64,000 nucleotides of DNA from Azophilus sp965116165 (GTDB lineage: Bacteria; Pseudomonadota; Gammaproteobacteria; Pseudomonadales; Azotimanducaceae), in the NCBI GenBank assembly GCA_965116165.1, contig OZ220484.1:2294001-2358000 (forward strand), read 5' to 3'. Positions 49,215 to 58,218 of the stretch are shown one piece after another. Below the pieces are notes generated by a model that was not told the origin of the DNA, ran no database searches, and saw only the letters and a list, made by a program, of their open reading frames with translations. Numbering within the stretch: the stretch's first letter is position 1; every line of letters begins with the position of its first letter. The translations under genes were made by a program, and so were the position numbers.

Positions 49215-50261
49215 GTGAACTATGCGATAAGGGGCGCCATCGTATTCAGCGTGACGGCGTTGTTGCTGTACGGCCCGGTCAGTGCCGATTATGCGGACCG
49301 CGAAGATGTCCGCGCCTATGTGGACGAACTTGTCGACACCCATGGTTTCGCGAAGGACGCCCTCCTTGAAATCTTTGCCGCCGCCAAACATCAGCCGCGG
49401 ATCGTGGAGGCCATGTCCCGTCCGGCGGAACGGCGGCTCAAATGGTTCGAATACCGCAACATCTTTCTCAAGGACGGGCGCATCGCCCGGGGCATCGAAT
49501 TTTGGCGGGACAACAGCGCGGCCCTCGAATCCGCGCAGGAAACCTTCAATGTCGCTCCCGAATACGTGGTTGCGATTATTGGGGTTGAAACCTACTTCGG
49601 CAGGATAATGGGCTCCCATCGGGTTCTCGATGCCCTGGCCACCCTGGCTTTCGACTACCCGCGCCGCGCCGTCTTTTTCCGCAACGAATTGACCGAATTC
49701 CTGCTGCTTGCGCACGAGGAGCGGCGCTCCCCCCTCGAACTGAAAGGTTCCTATGCCGGAGCGATGGGATACGGTCAATTCATCCCCTCAAGCTTTCGCC
49801 ATTACGCCGTGGATTTCGACGGCGACGGCATCCGCGATATTTGGTCGAATACCACCGACGCCATCGGCAGCGTCGCGAATTATTTTGCCCGCCACGGCTG
49901 GCGCGGCAACGGCGAAGTGGTCATACGCGTACAGGCAACCGGTGGCGACCTCGACACGGTGGTCAACAAGGGCCTGGCGCTTAACAGGACGGTCGCGGAG
50001 TTGCGGACATTGGGGGTGGACATACCGGGCATTGACGGCGCCGCCAACGCCGCCTTGTTCCGTCTCGATGTTGAGGATGGCGTGGAATACTGGCTCGGCC
50101 TGCATGATTTCTACGTTATTACCCGCTATAACCACAGCGCCATGTATGCGCTCGCGGTACACCAACTCGGTCAGGCCATCAAAAACCGCCGCAATGCCGC
50201 ACTGGCGGCCCGCCGACCCACAAACGGGCGGGCCGGGTTGGCTACCGGGGGCATGGAATGA
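49215..50261 (+). CDS. mltB: Membrane-bound lytic murein transglycosylase B
   Basis: MltB cleaves glycan strands leaving anhydro-muropeptides. The 348 residues have a signal-like N-terminus (NYAIRGAIVFSVTALLLYG) and the catalytic motif AIIGVETYFGR with its Glu, then GAMGYGQFIPSSFRHYAVDFD. No lipobox Cys is visible, so it may be periplasmic rather than a lipoprotein. The start is GTG 49215 with AGAGGCGAG upstream. It overlaps rlpA by 4 nt. Confidence 0.93.
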   Translation: MNYAIRGAIVFSVTALLLYGPVSADYADREDVRAYVDELVDTHGFAKDALLEIFAAAKHQPRIVEAMSRPAERRLKWFEYRNIFLKDGRIARGIEFWRDNSAALESAQETFNVAPEYVVAIIGVETYFGRIMGSHRVLDALATLAFDYPRRAVFFRNELTEFLLLAHEERRSPLELKGSYAGAMGYGQFIPSSFRHYAVDFDGDGIRDIWSNTTDAIGSVANYFARHGWRGNGEVVIRVQATGGDLDTVVNKGLALNRTVAELRTLGVDIPGIDGAANAALFRLDVEDGVEYWLGLHDFYVITRYNHSAMYALAVHQLGQAIKNRRNAALAARRPTNGRAGLATGGME

Positions 50262-51097
50262 AAGCCTGCGCGGGCCTGGTGTCGCGCATCGGCAGGTGCC
50301 TGGTGCCGTCCGTCTGTGTGTTGGTTCTGTTGGCCTGCCAAACCTCGAGCCCACCCCCAACTCGGGCCGGTTCGCCAACAGCGACCCTCCCGTCGCCCCA
50401 GGTTGATGGTCCGCCGGAACAGATCCCCGACGACCTCGGCGGGCTTCCCGACCCGATTCCCGTTGCCGAGCCCAAAAGCGCCACCGGCAATCCGCCTTCC
50501 TACAGCGTATTTGGTAAAACCTACCATACGCTTGACTCCGGGGCGGGATATGAGGCGACCGGTTTTGCGTCCTGGTACGGAAGCAAGTTTCAGGGCAGGC
50601 GCACATCGAGTGGAGAAGCCTTCGACACCCTGCGGCTTTCGGCGGCGCATCCGTCGTTGCCGATTCCCTCCTATGTCGAGGTGACCAATCTGGACAATGG
50701 CCGCCGCATCATTGTGCGGGTCAATGATCGAGGGCCATTTCACGAAGGGCGTATTATCGACCTCTCCTACGCGGCCGCGGTCAAGCTCGGATTCGCCAAG
50801 GAGGGGACTGCCCGGGTGCGCGTCGTGGCCCTGCACAACCTGCCGGCGCTTTACCTGCATGCGGGGGCGTTCCAGCAGGCCGGCGATGCGGAGCATTTGC
50901 GCGGGGTGCTTGAGCGGCTGACGGGCAAGCCCGCCCAGGTCGTCAGGCTTGCGGATCAGAAAAAGTCCCCCTACCGGGTGCGCCTGGGCCCACTCCGGGG
51001 AGAGCGCGAGGCGGATCGCTTGCGGGCGCTGATTGCCACCGCGGACCACGGGGTTCCCGAATTTTTCTATGGGGCGCCGCCGGACGCCCCGAATTGA
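50258..51097 (+). CDS. rlpA: Septal ring lytic transglycosylase RlpA
   Basis: RlpA is an outer-membrane lipoprotein with a double-psi beta-barrel that cleaves naked glycan strands. The 279 residues show a lipobox LVLLAC with Cys27, the barrel core ATGFASWYGSKFQGRRTSSGE and the RVNDRGPFHEGRIIDLSYAAA motif, and a C-terminal SPOR-like domain (SPYRVRLGPLRGEREAD). ATG 50258 overlaps mltB. Confidence 0.95.
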   Translation: MKACAGLVSRIGRCLVPSVCVLVLLACQTSSPPPTRAGSPTATLPSPQVDGPPEQIPDDLGGLPDPIPVAEPKSATGNPPSYSVFGKTYHTLDSGAGYEATGFASWYGSKFQGRRTSSGEAFDTLRLSAAHPSLPIPSYVEVTNLDNGRRIIVRVNDRGPFHEGRIIDLSYAAAVKLGFAKEGTARVRVVALHNLPALYLHAGAFQQAGDAEHLRGVLERLTGKPAQVVRLADQKKSPYRVRLGPLRGEREADRLRALIATADHGVPEFFYGAPPDAPN

Positions 51098-51130
51098 CCC
51101 TATGCAACCATCGATCAACGGGGGTCTTAT

Positions 51131-51229
51131 GGAAAGTCCGAACAAATCAATAGAGTGGTATAGGGCTAATCGTAAACTATTGATTTTATTAACTCATATG
51201 CCACGACTACAGGATTAATCAGAGGTTCC
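51131..51229 (-). mobile_element. 99-bp repeat element 1, copy B
   Basis: Inverse orientation. It is flanked by perfect TTAT duplications (51127-51130 and 51230-51233). The right duplication contains the A and T of the dacA start codon, and the element end CAGAGGTTCC provides the only purine-rich ribosome-binding sequence for dacA. Confidence 0.88.
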
Positions 51230-51231
51230 TT

Positions 51232-52386
51232 ATGTTTATCGGGTTTTTGATTGTTTTCCTGCTCGGTGCCGGTGGCTTGGCGAATGCCGCGAAAGTTCCG
51301 GTCCCCGCGGTTCCCGCACCCCCCGGCATCGCGGCCAAATCCTATGTGCTCATGGATGCGGACACCGACCGCATCATTGCGGAACGGAACAGCAACGAAC
51401 CGCTGCATCCGGCAAGCCTGACCAAGATCATGACGGGATATGTGGCCGCCGGGGAGTTGCGGGGCGGTCGCCTGTCGCTCGCCGACGAGGTGCTTGTCAG
51501 CGTCAACGCTTGGGAAACCCCGGGCTCGCGCACGTTTATACGGGAAGGTACCCGGGTAAGCGTGTCGGACCTGTTGCGGGGCATCATCATCCAGTCGGGC
51601 AACGATGCCAGCGTGGCCCTTGCCGAGCACATCGCCGGCAGCGAGGGCGCCTTCGCCACCATGATGAATCGCCAGGCGGCGGAGCTGGGCATGTCGGCAA
51701 CGCTGTTCCAGAATGCCACTGGGCTGCCGGCGGAGGATCACTACACGTCGGCGCGGGATCTGGCGATTTTGACGCGGGATTACATCCGGAAGTATCCGGA
51801 GAATTACCGGATATATTCGGAAAAGTCTTTTAAATATAACAATATCGATCAACCGAACCGTAACCAATTGCTTCGGCGGGACCGTACCGTGGATGGCGTG
51901 AAGACCGGCCACACCGATGCGGCGGGATATTGCCTTGTCGTGTCGGCGAAGCGCGACGGCATGCGCCTGATATCCGTCATCATGGGTGCGGCGACTAGCG
52001 ATATCCGGGTGCGCGAAACCCAGAAATTGCTGACCTATGGATTTCGCTTTTTCGAAACCAAGCGGTTGTACGAAGCCGAAGTTCCGCTCAGGACCAGCGC
52101 CGTTTGGTACGGCGCCGCGGATTCCGTCGAGGTTGGCCTGCGGGCGCCGGTCGTGCTCACCATTCCTCGCGGCCACTACGAAAATGTGTCGGCCGAGTTG
52201 CGGCTGCCCAATCTGCTCGAAGCGCCCATAGTGGCCGGCGGTGAAATCGGTGCGTTGCGGCTCACCCTCAACGATGAGGAAATCTATGCGGCGCCGCTGG
52301 TTGCTCTGCAGGCGGTGGAGGAGGCGGGTTTTTTCGCCAAGGCCGAAGATTTCGTGCGGCTCTTCTTTAATCGGCTGTTCGAGTGA
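51232..52386 (+). CDS. dacA: D-alanyl-D-alanine carboxypeptidase DacA (PBP5/6 family)
   Basis: A periplasmic low-molecular-weight PBP that trims pentapeptides. The 384 residues have a signal peptide (MFIGFLIVFLLGAGGLANA), the catalytic SLTK (residues 62-65), SGN (SGNDASVALAEH) and KTGHT motifs, then the C-terminal beta domain and an amphipathic membrane helix (AKAEDFVRLFFNRLFE). ATG 51232 lies inside the target duplication of a repeat; this and the AGAGG from the repeat make it an insertion-shaped initiation region. It overlaps lipB by 4 nt, so ybeD is missing from the usual place. Confidence 0.96.
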   Translation: MFIGFLIVFLLGAGGLANAAKVPVPAVPAPPGIAAKSYVLMDADTDRIIAERNSNEPLHPASLTKIMTGYVAAGELRGGRLSLADEVLVSVNAWETPGSRTFIREGTRVSVSDLLRGIIIQSGNDASVALAEHIAGSEGAFATMMNRQAAELGMSATLFQNATGLPAEDHYTSARDLAILTRDYIRKYPENYRIYSEKSFKYNNIDQPNRNQLLRRDRTVDGVKTGHTDAAGYCLVVSAKRDGMRLISVIMGAATSDIRVRETQKLLTYGFRFFETKRLYEAEVPLRTSAVWYGAADSVEVGLRAPVVLTIPRGHYENVSAELRLPNLLEAPIVAGGEIGALRLTLNDEEIYAAPLVALQAVEEAGFFAKAEDFVRLFFNRLFE

Positions 52387-53066
52387 GCAGCGCGGCGGGC
52401 GACATGCGCACCGGTTCCCCCATACCGGTAATCGTTCGGGATTTGGGCCGTACGCGATACGAACCGGTGTTTCAATCGATGCGCGAATTCACCACGGACC
52501 GCGCGGCCGATACGCTCGACGAAATTTGGTTTACCGAACACGAGCCCGTATTCACGCAGGGGCAGGCCGGCAAGGCGCTGCATGTGCTCGCCGCCGCCGA
52601 TATTCCGGTGGTGCAAACGGATCGGGGCGGCCAGGCCACCTACCACGGTCCGGGCCAGATTGTCGGCTATCTGCTGTTTGACCTGCGCCGTATGGGTCTG
52701 TCGGTGCGCGGCCTTGTCTCCGGCATCGAAGAGGCGTTGATCGATGTATTGGCCGACTACGGTATTGAGGCGACGGCGCGGCCGGAGGCGCCCGGGGTCT
52801 ATGTCGATGGCGCCAAGATCGCGGCGCTCGGTCTGCGCGTGCGCCGACATTGCTCCTACCATGGTTTGAGCTTCAACATCGATATGGACCTCGAACCTTT
52901 CGGGCGCATCAATCCCTGCGGCATGGCCGGCCTGCGGGTGACGCAACTGAAGGATCTTTGTGGGGAGTCGAATCTGCAAGCTGTGCGAGATCGGCTGCTC
53001 GGGGCACTGCGGCGCACCTATCCCGTCGATTTCAGTGCTTCCCCGAGAATTTCCCACGGCACCTAA
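52383..53066 (+). CDS. lipB: Octanoyl-ACP:protein N-octanoyltransferase LipB
   Basis: LipB moves octanoyl from ACP to lipoyl domains. The 227 residues contain QTDRGGQATYHGPGQIVGYL and the active-site GRINPCGMAGL, with the catalytic Cys and the Lys in the GAKIAALG loop. GTG 52383 overlaps the dacA stop (GTGA). The TAA stop is also the left part of a CTAA duplication flanking element copy C. lipA does not follow. Confidence 0.95.
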   Translation: MSSAAGDMRTGSPIPVIVRDLGRTRYEPVFQSMREFTTDRAADTLDEIWFTEHEPVFTQGQAGKALHVLAAADIPVVQTDRGGQATYHGPGQIVGYLLFDLRRMGLSVRGLVSGIEEALIDVLADYGIEATARPEAPGVYVDGAKIAALGLRVRRHCSYHGLSFNIDMDLEPFGRINPCGMAGLRVTQLKDLCGESNLQAVRDRLLGALRRTYPVDFSASPRISHGT

Positions 53067-53165
53067 GGAACCTCTGATTAATTCTGTAGTCGCGGCATCC
53101 GAGTCAATACAATCAATAGCTTACGAGTAGATCAGTGCTGCTCTATCGAATTGTTCAGACCTTCC
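53067..53165 (+). mobile_element. 99-bp repeat element 1, copy C
   Basis: Well-preserved ends GGAACCTCTGA and TCAGACCTTCC (imperfect inverted pair). Flanks are a perfect CTAA duplication (53063-53066 and 53166-53169); the left one contains the lipB stop. Element 2 begins 5 nt after its end. Confidence 0.9.
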
Positions 53166-53170
53166 CTAAT

Positions 53171-53372
53171 GCTCTATGCAACTGATAATGCCGCCACCCG
53201 GAGGGCGCGCCCGCAAGCGCCCATCTGTTTCATGCGAGGGTACCCCTCGCGCTCCCGGCCGAGGGCTCCGTTGTCGCCCCCTGACGTATCGCCGGATACG
53301 CCGGCGGGGGCTTAAGCCGCGCATCTGGACGCTTGCGGGCGCGCTGATGCGGCATTATCAGTTGGATGGAGC
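53171..53372. mobile_element. ~202-bp inverted-end repeat (element 2), full-length copy
   Basis: The left end GCTCTATGCAACTGATAATG plus CCGC is inverted at the right end (GCGGCATTATCAGTTGGATG plus GAGC), and the inner arms (GCGCGCCCGCAAGCGCCCATC versus GGACGCTTGCGGGCGCGC) also pair, giving inverted ends of about 50 bp. The interior has no open frame. Fragments occur at 7531, 28575 and 58546. The last four moeB codons and its stop lie in the right end. Confidence 0.8.
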
Positions 53373-54122
53373 AGTAGTGCCGCAGACTGGGCAGTCGGCC
53401 CGTTTGGGGAGCTTGAATCGCCGCCATGCGGCACACTTGGCGTCGTAGTAAAGCACATCCCCGACCAGCGGTGCTCCGACGCCGGTGATTAGCTTGACGG
53501 CCTCCATGGCCTGCATCGCGCCAATGACCCCGACCAGGGGCGCAACCACACCGTTTTCCGCGCAATTCAGCGCCTGATCGTCGCCTTCCGGGTAAAGGCA
53601 CCGATAGCAGGGGGATTCCGGCCGGCGTGGATCAAACAGCGCAACCTGGCCCTCCCAGCGTATGGCGGCACCCGATACCAGGGGCTTGGCGGCCCGCCAG
53701 CAGGCGTTGTTGAGCCGATGCCGGGTCGCGAAGTTGTCGCTTGCATCGACCACCAGGTCTACTCGGGCCAGTAGATTGTCGAGCGACCCCGCGGACAATA
53801 TGTGGCCAATAGTCTCCACTTGCACCAGAGGATTGATGGCGGCCAGGGTGGCGGCGGCGGACTGTACTTTCGCAACCCCCAGCGAGGCGTTCGCGTGTAC
53901 AACCTGACGTTGCAGATTGGAGAGATCGACGGTGTCCCCGTCGTTGAGGATAAGTCGGCCGACGCCGGCCGCCGCAAGGTACAACGCCACCGGAGAGCCG
54001 AGGCCACCCAGGCCGACCAACAGCACCCTGGCGTTGCCGAGGCGCGCCTGCCCCTCGATATCGATCTCGGGCAGCATGATTTGGCGGCTGTAGCGCAGCA
54101 GTTCCTGGTCGTCCATGGTCAT
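53358..54122 (-). CDS. moeB: Molybdopterin-synthase adenylyltransferase MoeB / HesA-type ThiF protein
   Basis: An E1-like enzyme that adenylates the C-terminus of MoaD or a similar sulfur carrier. The 254 residues contain RYSRQIMLPEI, GLGGLGSPV, DLSNLQRQVVH, the ASDNFATR motif and zinc pairs CYRC and CPVC. No rhodanese domain is present. It could instead serve ThiS. Its final residues APSN and stop come from the repeat element, so the natural C-terminus has been replaced. It overlaps prmC by 4 nt. Confidence 0.9.
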   Translation of the reverse strand: MTMDDQELLRYSRQIMLPEIDIEGQARLGNARVLLVGLGGLGSPVALYLAAAGVGRLILNDGDTVDLSNLQRQVVHANASLGVAKVQSAAATLAAINPLVQVETIGHILSAGSLDNLLARVDLVVDASDNFATRHRLNNACWRAAKPLVSGAAIRWEGQVALFDPRRPESPCYRCLYPEGDDQALNCAENGVVAPLVGVIGAMQAMEAVKLITGVGAPLVGDVLYYDAKCAAWRRFKLPKRADCPVCGTTAPSN

Positions 54123-54985
54123 TGTTGGGCGCGGGCGACCGTGACCCGGTCCAGGCCGGCGAGGTCGGTGTGGGTTTGAATGTTGAGGAAGCCCTGTCGA
54201 ACAAGGGCGGATCGCACCGCCGCGGCCTGACCGCAGCCGTGTTCGAGAAGCAGACAGGTTCCCGCCCCCATGCGGCCCGGTGCTTGGGAGATAATCCGGT
54301 CGATAGCATCGAAGCCGTCCGCGCCGGCGACCAGCGCCAGTTGCGGTTCGCGGTTCAGGTTTGCCAGGGCGGGATCGTGCCGCGCGATATAGGGCGGGTT
54401 GGCGACGATGCAGTCGAACGGGCCGGCCAGGGGGGCCAGCCAGTCCCCGCGCACGAAGGCGATCTCGGCGGCATGGGCTTCGGCATTGGCCGATGCCATC
54501 GCGAGCGCCGCGCGGGAGACATCCGTGGCGGTGACCTCCAGATCGGGCCGGTGTGTCTTGATTGCCACGGCAACGCAGCCACTGCCGGTTCCCAGATCGA
54601 TGAGTCGGCCACCCCGGGGCGCCAGCCCGAGAGCGAGTTCAACCAGCCGCTCGGTTTCCGGCCGGGGCACCAATACCGTTGGATGCAAGCGGAAATTCAG
54701 CCCAAAAAACTCCTTTTGGCCAAGAATATGGGCCAGCGGCTCCCGCTTGCGCCGTCGATCCGCCAAGCCATTCAGGTGCCGGACCTGCGCCATCGTTAGA
54801 TCGGTTTCGGGATGGGCGAGAATTCGCGAACGTCCAACGCCGAGCACATGGGCAACCAGCAGTTGCGCATCGAGCCGGTCGAGGTCGGCGTTGGCGGCGA
54901 GCCAGGCGCCGCAGGAGGCTGCCCGGACGGAGTGACCGGCCCGCCTTGCGCGCCGCATGGGCGCTGGCCCGGCAACTTCAGTCAT
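54119..54985 (-). CDS. prmC: Release factor glutamine methyltransferase PrmC
   Basis: PrmC methylates the GGQ glutamine of RF1 and RF2. The 288 residues contain the SAM-binding LIDLGTGSGCVAVAIKTH, the NPPYIARHD motif that binds the target Gln, and VPRPETERLVE. The start is set at ATG 54985, which gives a family-sized protein; 30 more in-frame codons upstream are rich in Arg and not family-like. It follows prfA, its substrate gene, as usual. Confidence 0.94.
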   Translation of the reverse strand: MTEVAGPAPMRRARRAGHSVRAASCGAWLAANADLDRLDAQLLVAHVLGVGRSRILAHPETDLTMAQVRHLNGLADRRRKREPLAHILGQKEFFGLNFRLHPTVLVPRPETERLVELALGLAPRGGRLIDLGTGSGCVAVAIKTHRPDLEVTATDVSRAALAMASANAEAHAAEIAFVRGDWLAPLAGPFDCIVANPPYIARHDPALANLNREPQLALVAGADGFDAIDRIISQAPGRMGAGTCLLLEHGCGQAAAVRSALVRQGFLNIQTHTDLAGLDRVTVARAQQ

Positions 54986-55086
54986 TGCCGATTGTCGGTG
55001 GGAAGCGAGAGGGCCCGCGCTCCGGGGCCTGCATCGGACAAGGCCTCGCAACATGTGGTGGGCATCCACGCGCAATGTCTACCGGC

Positions 55087-56178
55087 TCAATCATTGCCGA
55101 GCCGGGCGAGTTGATCGGCCTGATGCTCCTGAATCAGGGGCTGTACGAGAATGCCCAAGCCGCCCTGCAGCACTTCTTCCAAGCGATAGAGGGTCAGGTT
55201 GATGCGGTGGTCGGTGACGCGACCCTGGGGGAAGTTATAGGTGCGGATGCGTTCCGAGCGATCGCCGCTTCCGATCAGGGTGCGGCGCGATGCGGCCTGT
55301 TCCGCGCGCTGCTCGGAACGGGCGGCATCCACCAGCTTCGCCTGCAATAGGGACATGGCGCGTGCCCGGTTCTTGTGTTGGGACCGTTCGTCCTGACATT
55401 CCACCACGATGCCGGTGGGCAGGTGTGTCAGCCGTACCGCCGAATCGGTCTTGTTGACGTGTTGGCCACCGGCGCCGGAAGCCCGGAACAGGTCGACGCG
55501 CAGATCGCTCTTCTCGATTTCCACCGCGTCGATGTCATCGACCTCGGGCAGCACCGCCACCGTGCAGGCGGAGGTGTGAATGCGGCCTTGCGATTCCGTG
55601 TCCGGTACGCGCTGTACCCGGTGGACACCGGATTCGAATTTGAGTTGACTGAAGGCGCGTTTGCCCGCCACCCGGGTGATAATTTCCTTGAATCCGCCGT
55701 GTTCGCCGGCCCGCTCGTTCAGCACCTCCAGATTCCAGCCCTGGCCCTCCGCGAATCGTGCGTACATGCGAAACAGATCGCCGGAAAACAGTGCGGCCTC
55801 GTCGCCACCGGTACCGGCGCGGATTTCCAGGAAGACGTTCGATGCGTCTTTCGGGTCGTTGGGAACCAGCAGCCTGCGCAGCAATCGTTCGAGCCCCGCC
55901 AGACGTCCCGACAGGGCGGCAACATCCTCGCGGGCGAGTTCGCGCAACTCGGGGTCGTCGCCGGCGGCGAGGTCTTCGGCCTCCGCGAGTTCGTCCATGG
56001 TGGCGCGTATCCGTCTGAAGCCGTCCGCAACCGGCTCAAGCTCGGCGAGTTCCCTGGAGAGTGCGGTGAATTGCTCGCGGTCGGCCACGATTTCCGGTTT
56101 CGCGAGCAATGCGCAGATGTCGTCGAACCGATTGGCCAGTTCGTGCAGGCGGGACATCACGGATGTTGACAGCGCCAT
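55087..56178 (-). CDS. prfA: Peptide chain release factor 1
   Basis: RF1 reads UAA and UAG and triggers hydrolysis. The 363 residues contain the codon-reading PxT motif as PDT (RVPDTESQGRIHTSA) and SGAGGQHVNKTDSAVRLTH with GGQ. Upstream neighbour is hemA, downstream is prmC: hemA-prfA-prmC, a classic order. ATG 56178 fits the family start; ATG seven codons later is possible. Confidence 0.97.
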   Translation of the reverse strand: MALSTSVMSRLHELANRFDDICALLAKPEIVADREQFTALSRELAELEPVADGFRRIRATMDELAEAEDLAAGDDPELRELAREDVAALSGRLAGLERLLRRLLVPNDPKDASNVFLEIRAGTGGDEAALFSGDLFRMYARFAEGQGWNLEVLNERAGEHGGFKEIITRVAGKRAFSQLKFESGVHRVQRVPDTESQGRIHTSACTVAVLPEVDDIDAVEIEKSDLRVDLFRASGAGGQHVNKTDSAVRLTHLPTGIVVECQDERSQHKNRARAMSLLQAKLVDAARSEQRAEQAASRRTLIGSGDRSERIRTYNFPQGRVTDHRINLTLYRLEEVLQGGLGILVQPLIQEHQADQLARLGND

Positions 56179-56195
56179 GGTCGAGTCCGCGTGGC

Positions 56196-57449
56196 TTAAT
56201 CGAGTTTATAGAGCGACTTGAGCAGGTCGAGCAAATCCACCCGGTCCTCGGCGCTGGCCTGCCGAATGGCGACGGTGGGTTGATGGATCAGCTTGTTGGT
56301 CAGTGCCTGGGCAAGGGTCGCGACGATTTCGTTGGCATCGCCGCCGTTGGCGAGTGCGCGGCGCGCCCTTTCGAGCTCGGCAAGCTGCGCGTCCTGCGCG
56401 TTCTCTCGCAGCCGCCGCAATAGGTGCTGTCCCTGGTGCGCTCGTTGTTCACGAATGTAGCGGCGAGCGCCCTCATCGACGAGTGTCCGTGCCGAGTCCG
56501 CCGCCGACCGTCGCTGCTGGAGGTTTTCCTGAATGATCTCGGTGAGGTCGTCGATCGAGTAGAGGAAAACATCGGGCAACGCCGCCACCTCCGGCTCGAT
56601 ATCCCGGGGAACGGCAACATCGACCATGAAAATTGGCTTGTGTCGGCGGCGCCGCATCGCCGCTTCCACGGCGCCCTTGCCCACCACCGGCAGGGAACTG
56701 CCCGTTGCGGCGAGCACGATGTCGTAGTCGCCCAAGGCTCCGGCGACATCGGTCAACTGCATCGACTGCGCCCCGAACCGCACGGCCAGTTTCTCGGCGT
56801 TGGCGATGGTGCGGTTGGCGATCGCCATGCTGCCGATGCCCCCGTCGCTCAAATATTCCGCGACCCGTTGAATCGTGTCTCCGGCACCGAGCAGCAACGC
56901 CGTCTTGCGGGTCAGGTCGGCGAAAATGCGTTTCGCCATGGTGACCGCGGCATAGGCGACGGAAACAGGGTTGCGCCCGATGTCGGTATTCGTGCGGACC
57001 CGCTTGGCGGCGTTGAGGGAGATCCGGGACAACAAATCCAGTTCCGTTCCCAGCGTGCCGAGATTGCGGGCCAATTCGCAGGCCGCCTTGACCTGCCCCA
57101 TGATCTGCGGTTCGCCGAGCACTTGGGAATCGAGACCGGCGGCCACGCGAATCAGGTGTCGCGCGGCGTCCTGATCCCAATGGCTGTAGGCGGCGTTTTT
57201 TATGGCGTCGACCGGTACGCCGCGACAATCGGCGAGCCATCGTTCCAGTGCCGGTTCCGCCGTCGGGTCGATGGCGCAATAGACCTCGGTGCGGTTGCAG
57301 GTGGAGAGAATGGCCGCCTCGCTTACCCCCGGGATCGACCGGGTGGCGCTCATCAGGGCGTTGCCGAGCGCGTCCGCCGGGAATGCGACCCGGTCGCGCA
57401 AATCGATGGCGGCGGTGCGGTAGTTGATGCCGTATGCCAATATCGCCAC
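56196..57449 (-). CDS. hemA: Glutamyl-tRNA reductase
   Basis: HemA reduces glutamyl-tRNA to glutamate-1-semialdehyde for tetrapyrrole synthesis. The 417 residues contain STCNRTEVY with the catalytic Cys51, the NADPH loop LLLGAGDTIQRV and the VDVAVPRDIEPEV motif. GTG 57449 gives MAILAYGINYRTA, the family start; a longer in-frame reading crosses into divergent lolB. Only 18 nt separate its start from lolB, so promoters must lie within coding sequence. Confidence 0.95.
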   Translation of the reverse strand: MAILAYGINYRTAAIDLRDRVAFPADALGNALMSATRSIPGVSEAAILSTCNRTEVYCAIDPTAEPALERWLADCRGVPVDAIKNAAYSHWDQDAARHLIRVAAGLDSQVLGEPQIMGQVKAACELARNLGTLGTELDLLSRISLNAAKRVRTNTDIGRNPVSVAYAAVTMAKRIFADLTRKTALLLGAGDTIQRVAEYLSDGGIGSMAIANRTIANAEKLAVRFGAQSMQLTDVAGALGDYDIVLAATGSSLPVVGKGAVEAAMRRRRHKPIFMVDVAVPRDIEPEVAALPDVFLYSIDDLTEIIQENLQQRRSAADSARTLVDEGARRYIREQRAHQGQHLLRRLRENAQDAQLAELERARRALANGGDANEIVATLAQALTNKLIHQPTVAIRQASAEDRVDLLDLLKSLYKLD

Positions 57450-57467
57450 TTTCAGCGAGACCCGTGG

Positions 57468-58082
57468 ATGGTTTGGATGGCTGGCCATTGTACCAGAGCG
57501 TCGATCGGTGCCCCGCCCCCCTGTGCTCTGGCTCCCGGGCGTCTTCCGGCCGCCTGCGCCTGGCTGTTGATTTTGATCGCGCTGCCCATGGGCTGCGCAC
57601 AATTGCCGGTGATGCCGGAAGCCGTGGATTTTCGCATCGAAGGCAAGATCGGCGTGGTCGAGGGAAAGCGGCGACACACGGCACGGTTTATTTGGCGGCA
57701 GGTTGCGGACCAATATGACATTGTGGTTTGGGGGCCGTTCGGTCGGGGACGCATAAGGCTGCTTGGCAACGCCGACCATCTCGAGCTGACGGGCGGCGGC
57801 ATGTCGGTGTTGTCCGGCCACCCTCAAGCCGTCATGCGCGAGCGCCTCGGCTGGAGCCTACCGTTGGCCATGATGCCCTGGTGGTTGTCGGGGCAACCCG
57901 CGCCCGGCGGTGCCGTGGCGATTTCCGAAACCGATTCGGAGGGCCGATTGATCGCCTTCCGGCAATTTGGGTGGCGGGTTCGAAACGAGGATTTCGACAC
58001 CCACGGGAGTGCGCCCAAGCCGCGCCGCATCACCGCCGAGCGACCCGGATACCGCATTCGCGCGATTATTCTTGCCCGTTAG
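57468..58082 (+). CDS. lolB: Outer-membrane lipoprotein LolB
   Basis: LolB receives lipoproteins from LolA and inserts them into the outer membrane. The 204 residues show a signal peptide ending LPMGC (lipobox) and the LolB core DFRIEGKIGVVEGKRRHTARF, YDIVVWGPFGRGRIRL. ATG 57468 and ATG 57477 are both possible. Divergent from hemA as in E. coli. ispE, which usually follows, is absent. Confidence 0.9.
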   Translation: MVWMAGHCTRASIGAPPPCALAPGRLPAACAWLLILIALPMGCAQLPVMPEAVDFRIEGKIGVVEGKRRHTARFIWRQVADQYDIVVWGPFGRGRIRLLGNADHLELTGGGMSVLSGHPQAVMRERLGWSLPLAMMPWWLSGQPAPGGAVAISETDSEGRLIAFRQFGWRVRNEDFDTHGSAPKPRRITAERPGYRIRAIILAR

Positions 58083-58169
58083 CTGCGGGTGTTGTATCAA
58101 TTCGACTTTCTAGACTCCGCCGAGCCCCGGGACTCGCGCACTGTAATGCCTGAATGGTCCATTTCGCTC

Positions 58170-58218
58170 GGTATTCGGACCCAAACGAATAATCACGCAT
58201 CGTTAGCGGGAATTGCTG
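58170..58218 (-). repeat. Partial copy of element 3
   Basis: GGTATTCGGACCCAAACGAA then TAATCACGCATCGTTAGCGG then GAATTGCTG is the reverse complement of the left arm of the element at 37690-37808, with a few mismatches. The second arm and the flanking 12-bp repeats are absent. Confidence 0.75.

Noticed and set aside
51131..51229. Element 1 as an intrinsic terminator or native hairpin
   Set aside because: Constant 99-bp length, matching 4-bp flanking duplications and variable position relative to genes fit transposition better than a terminator.
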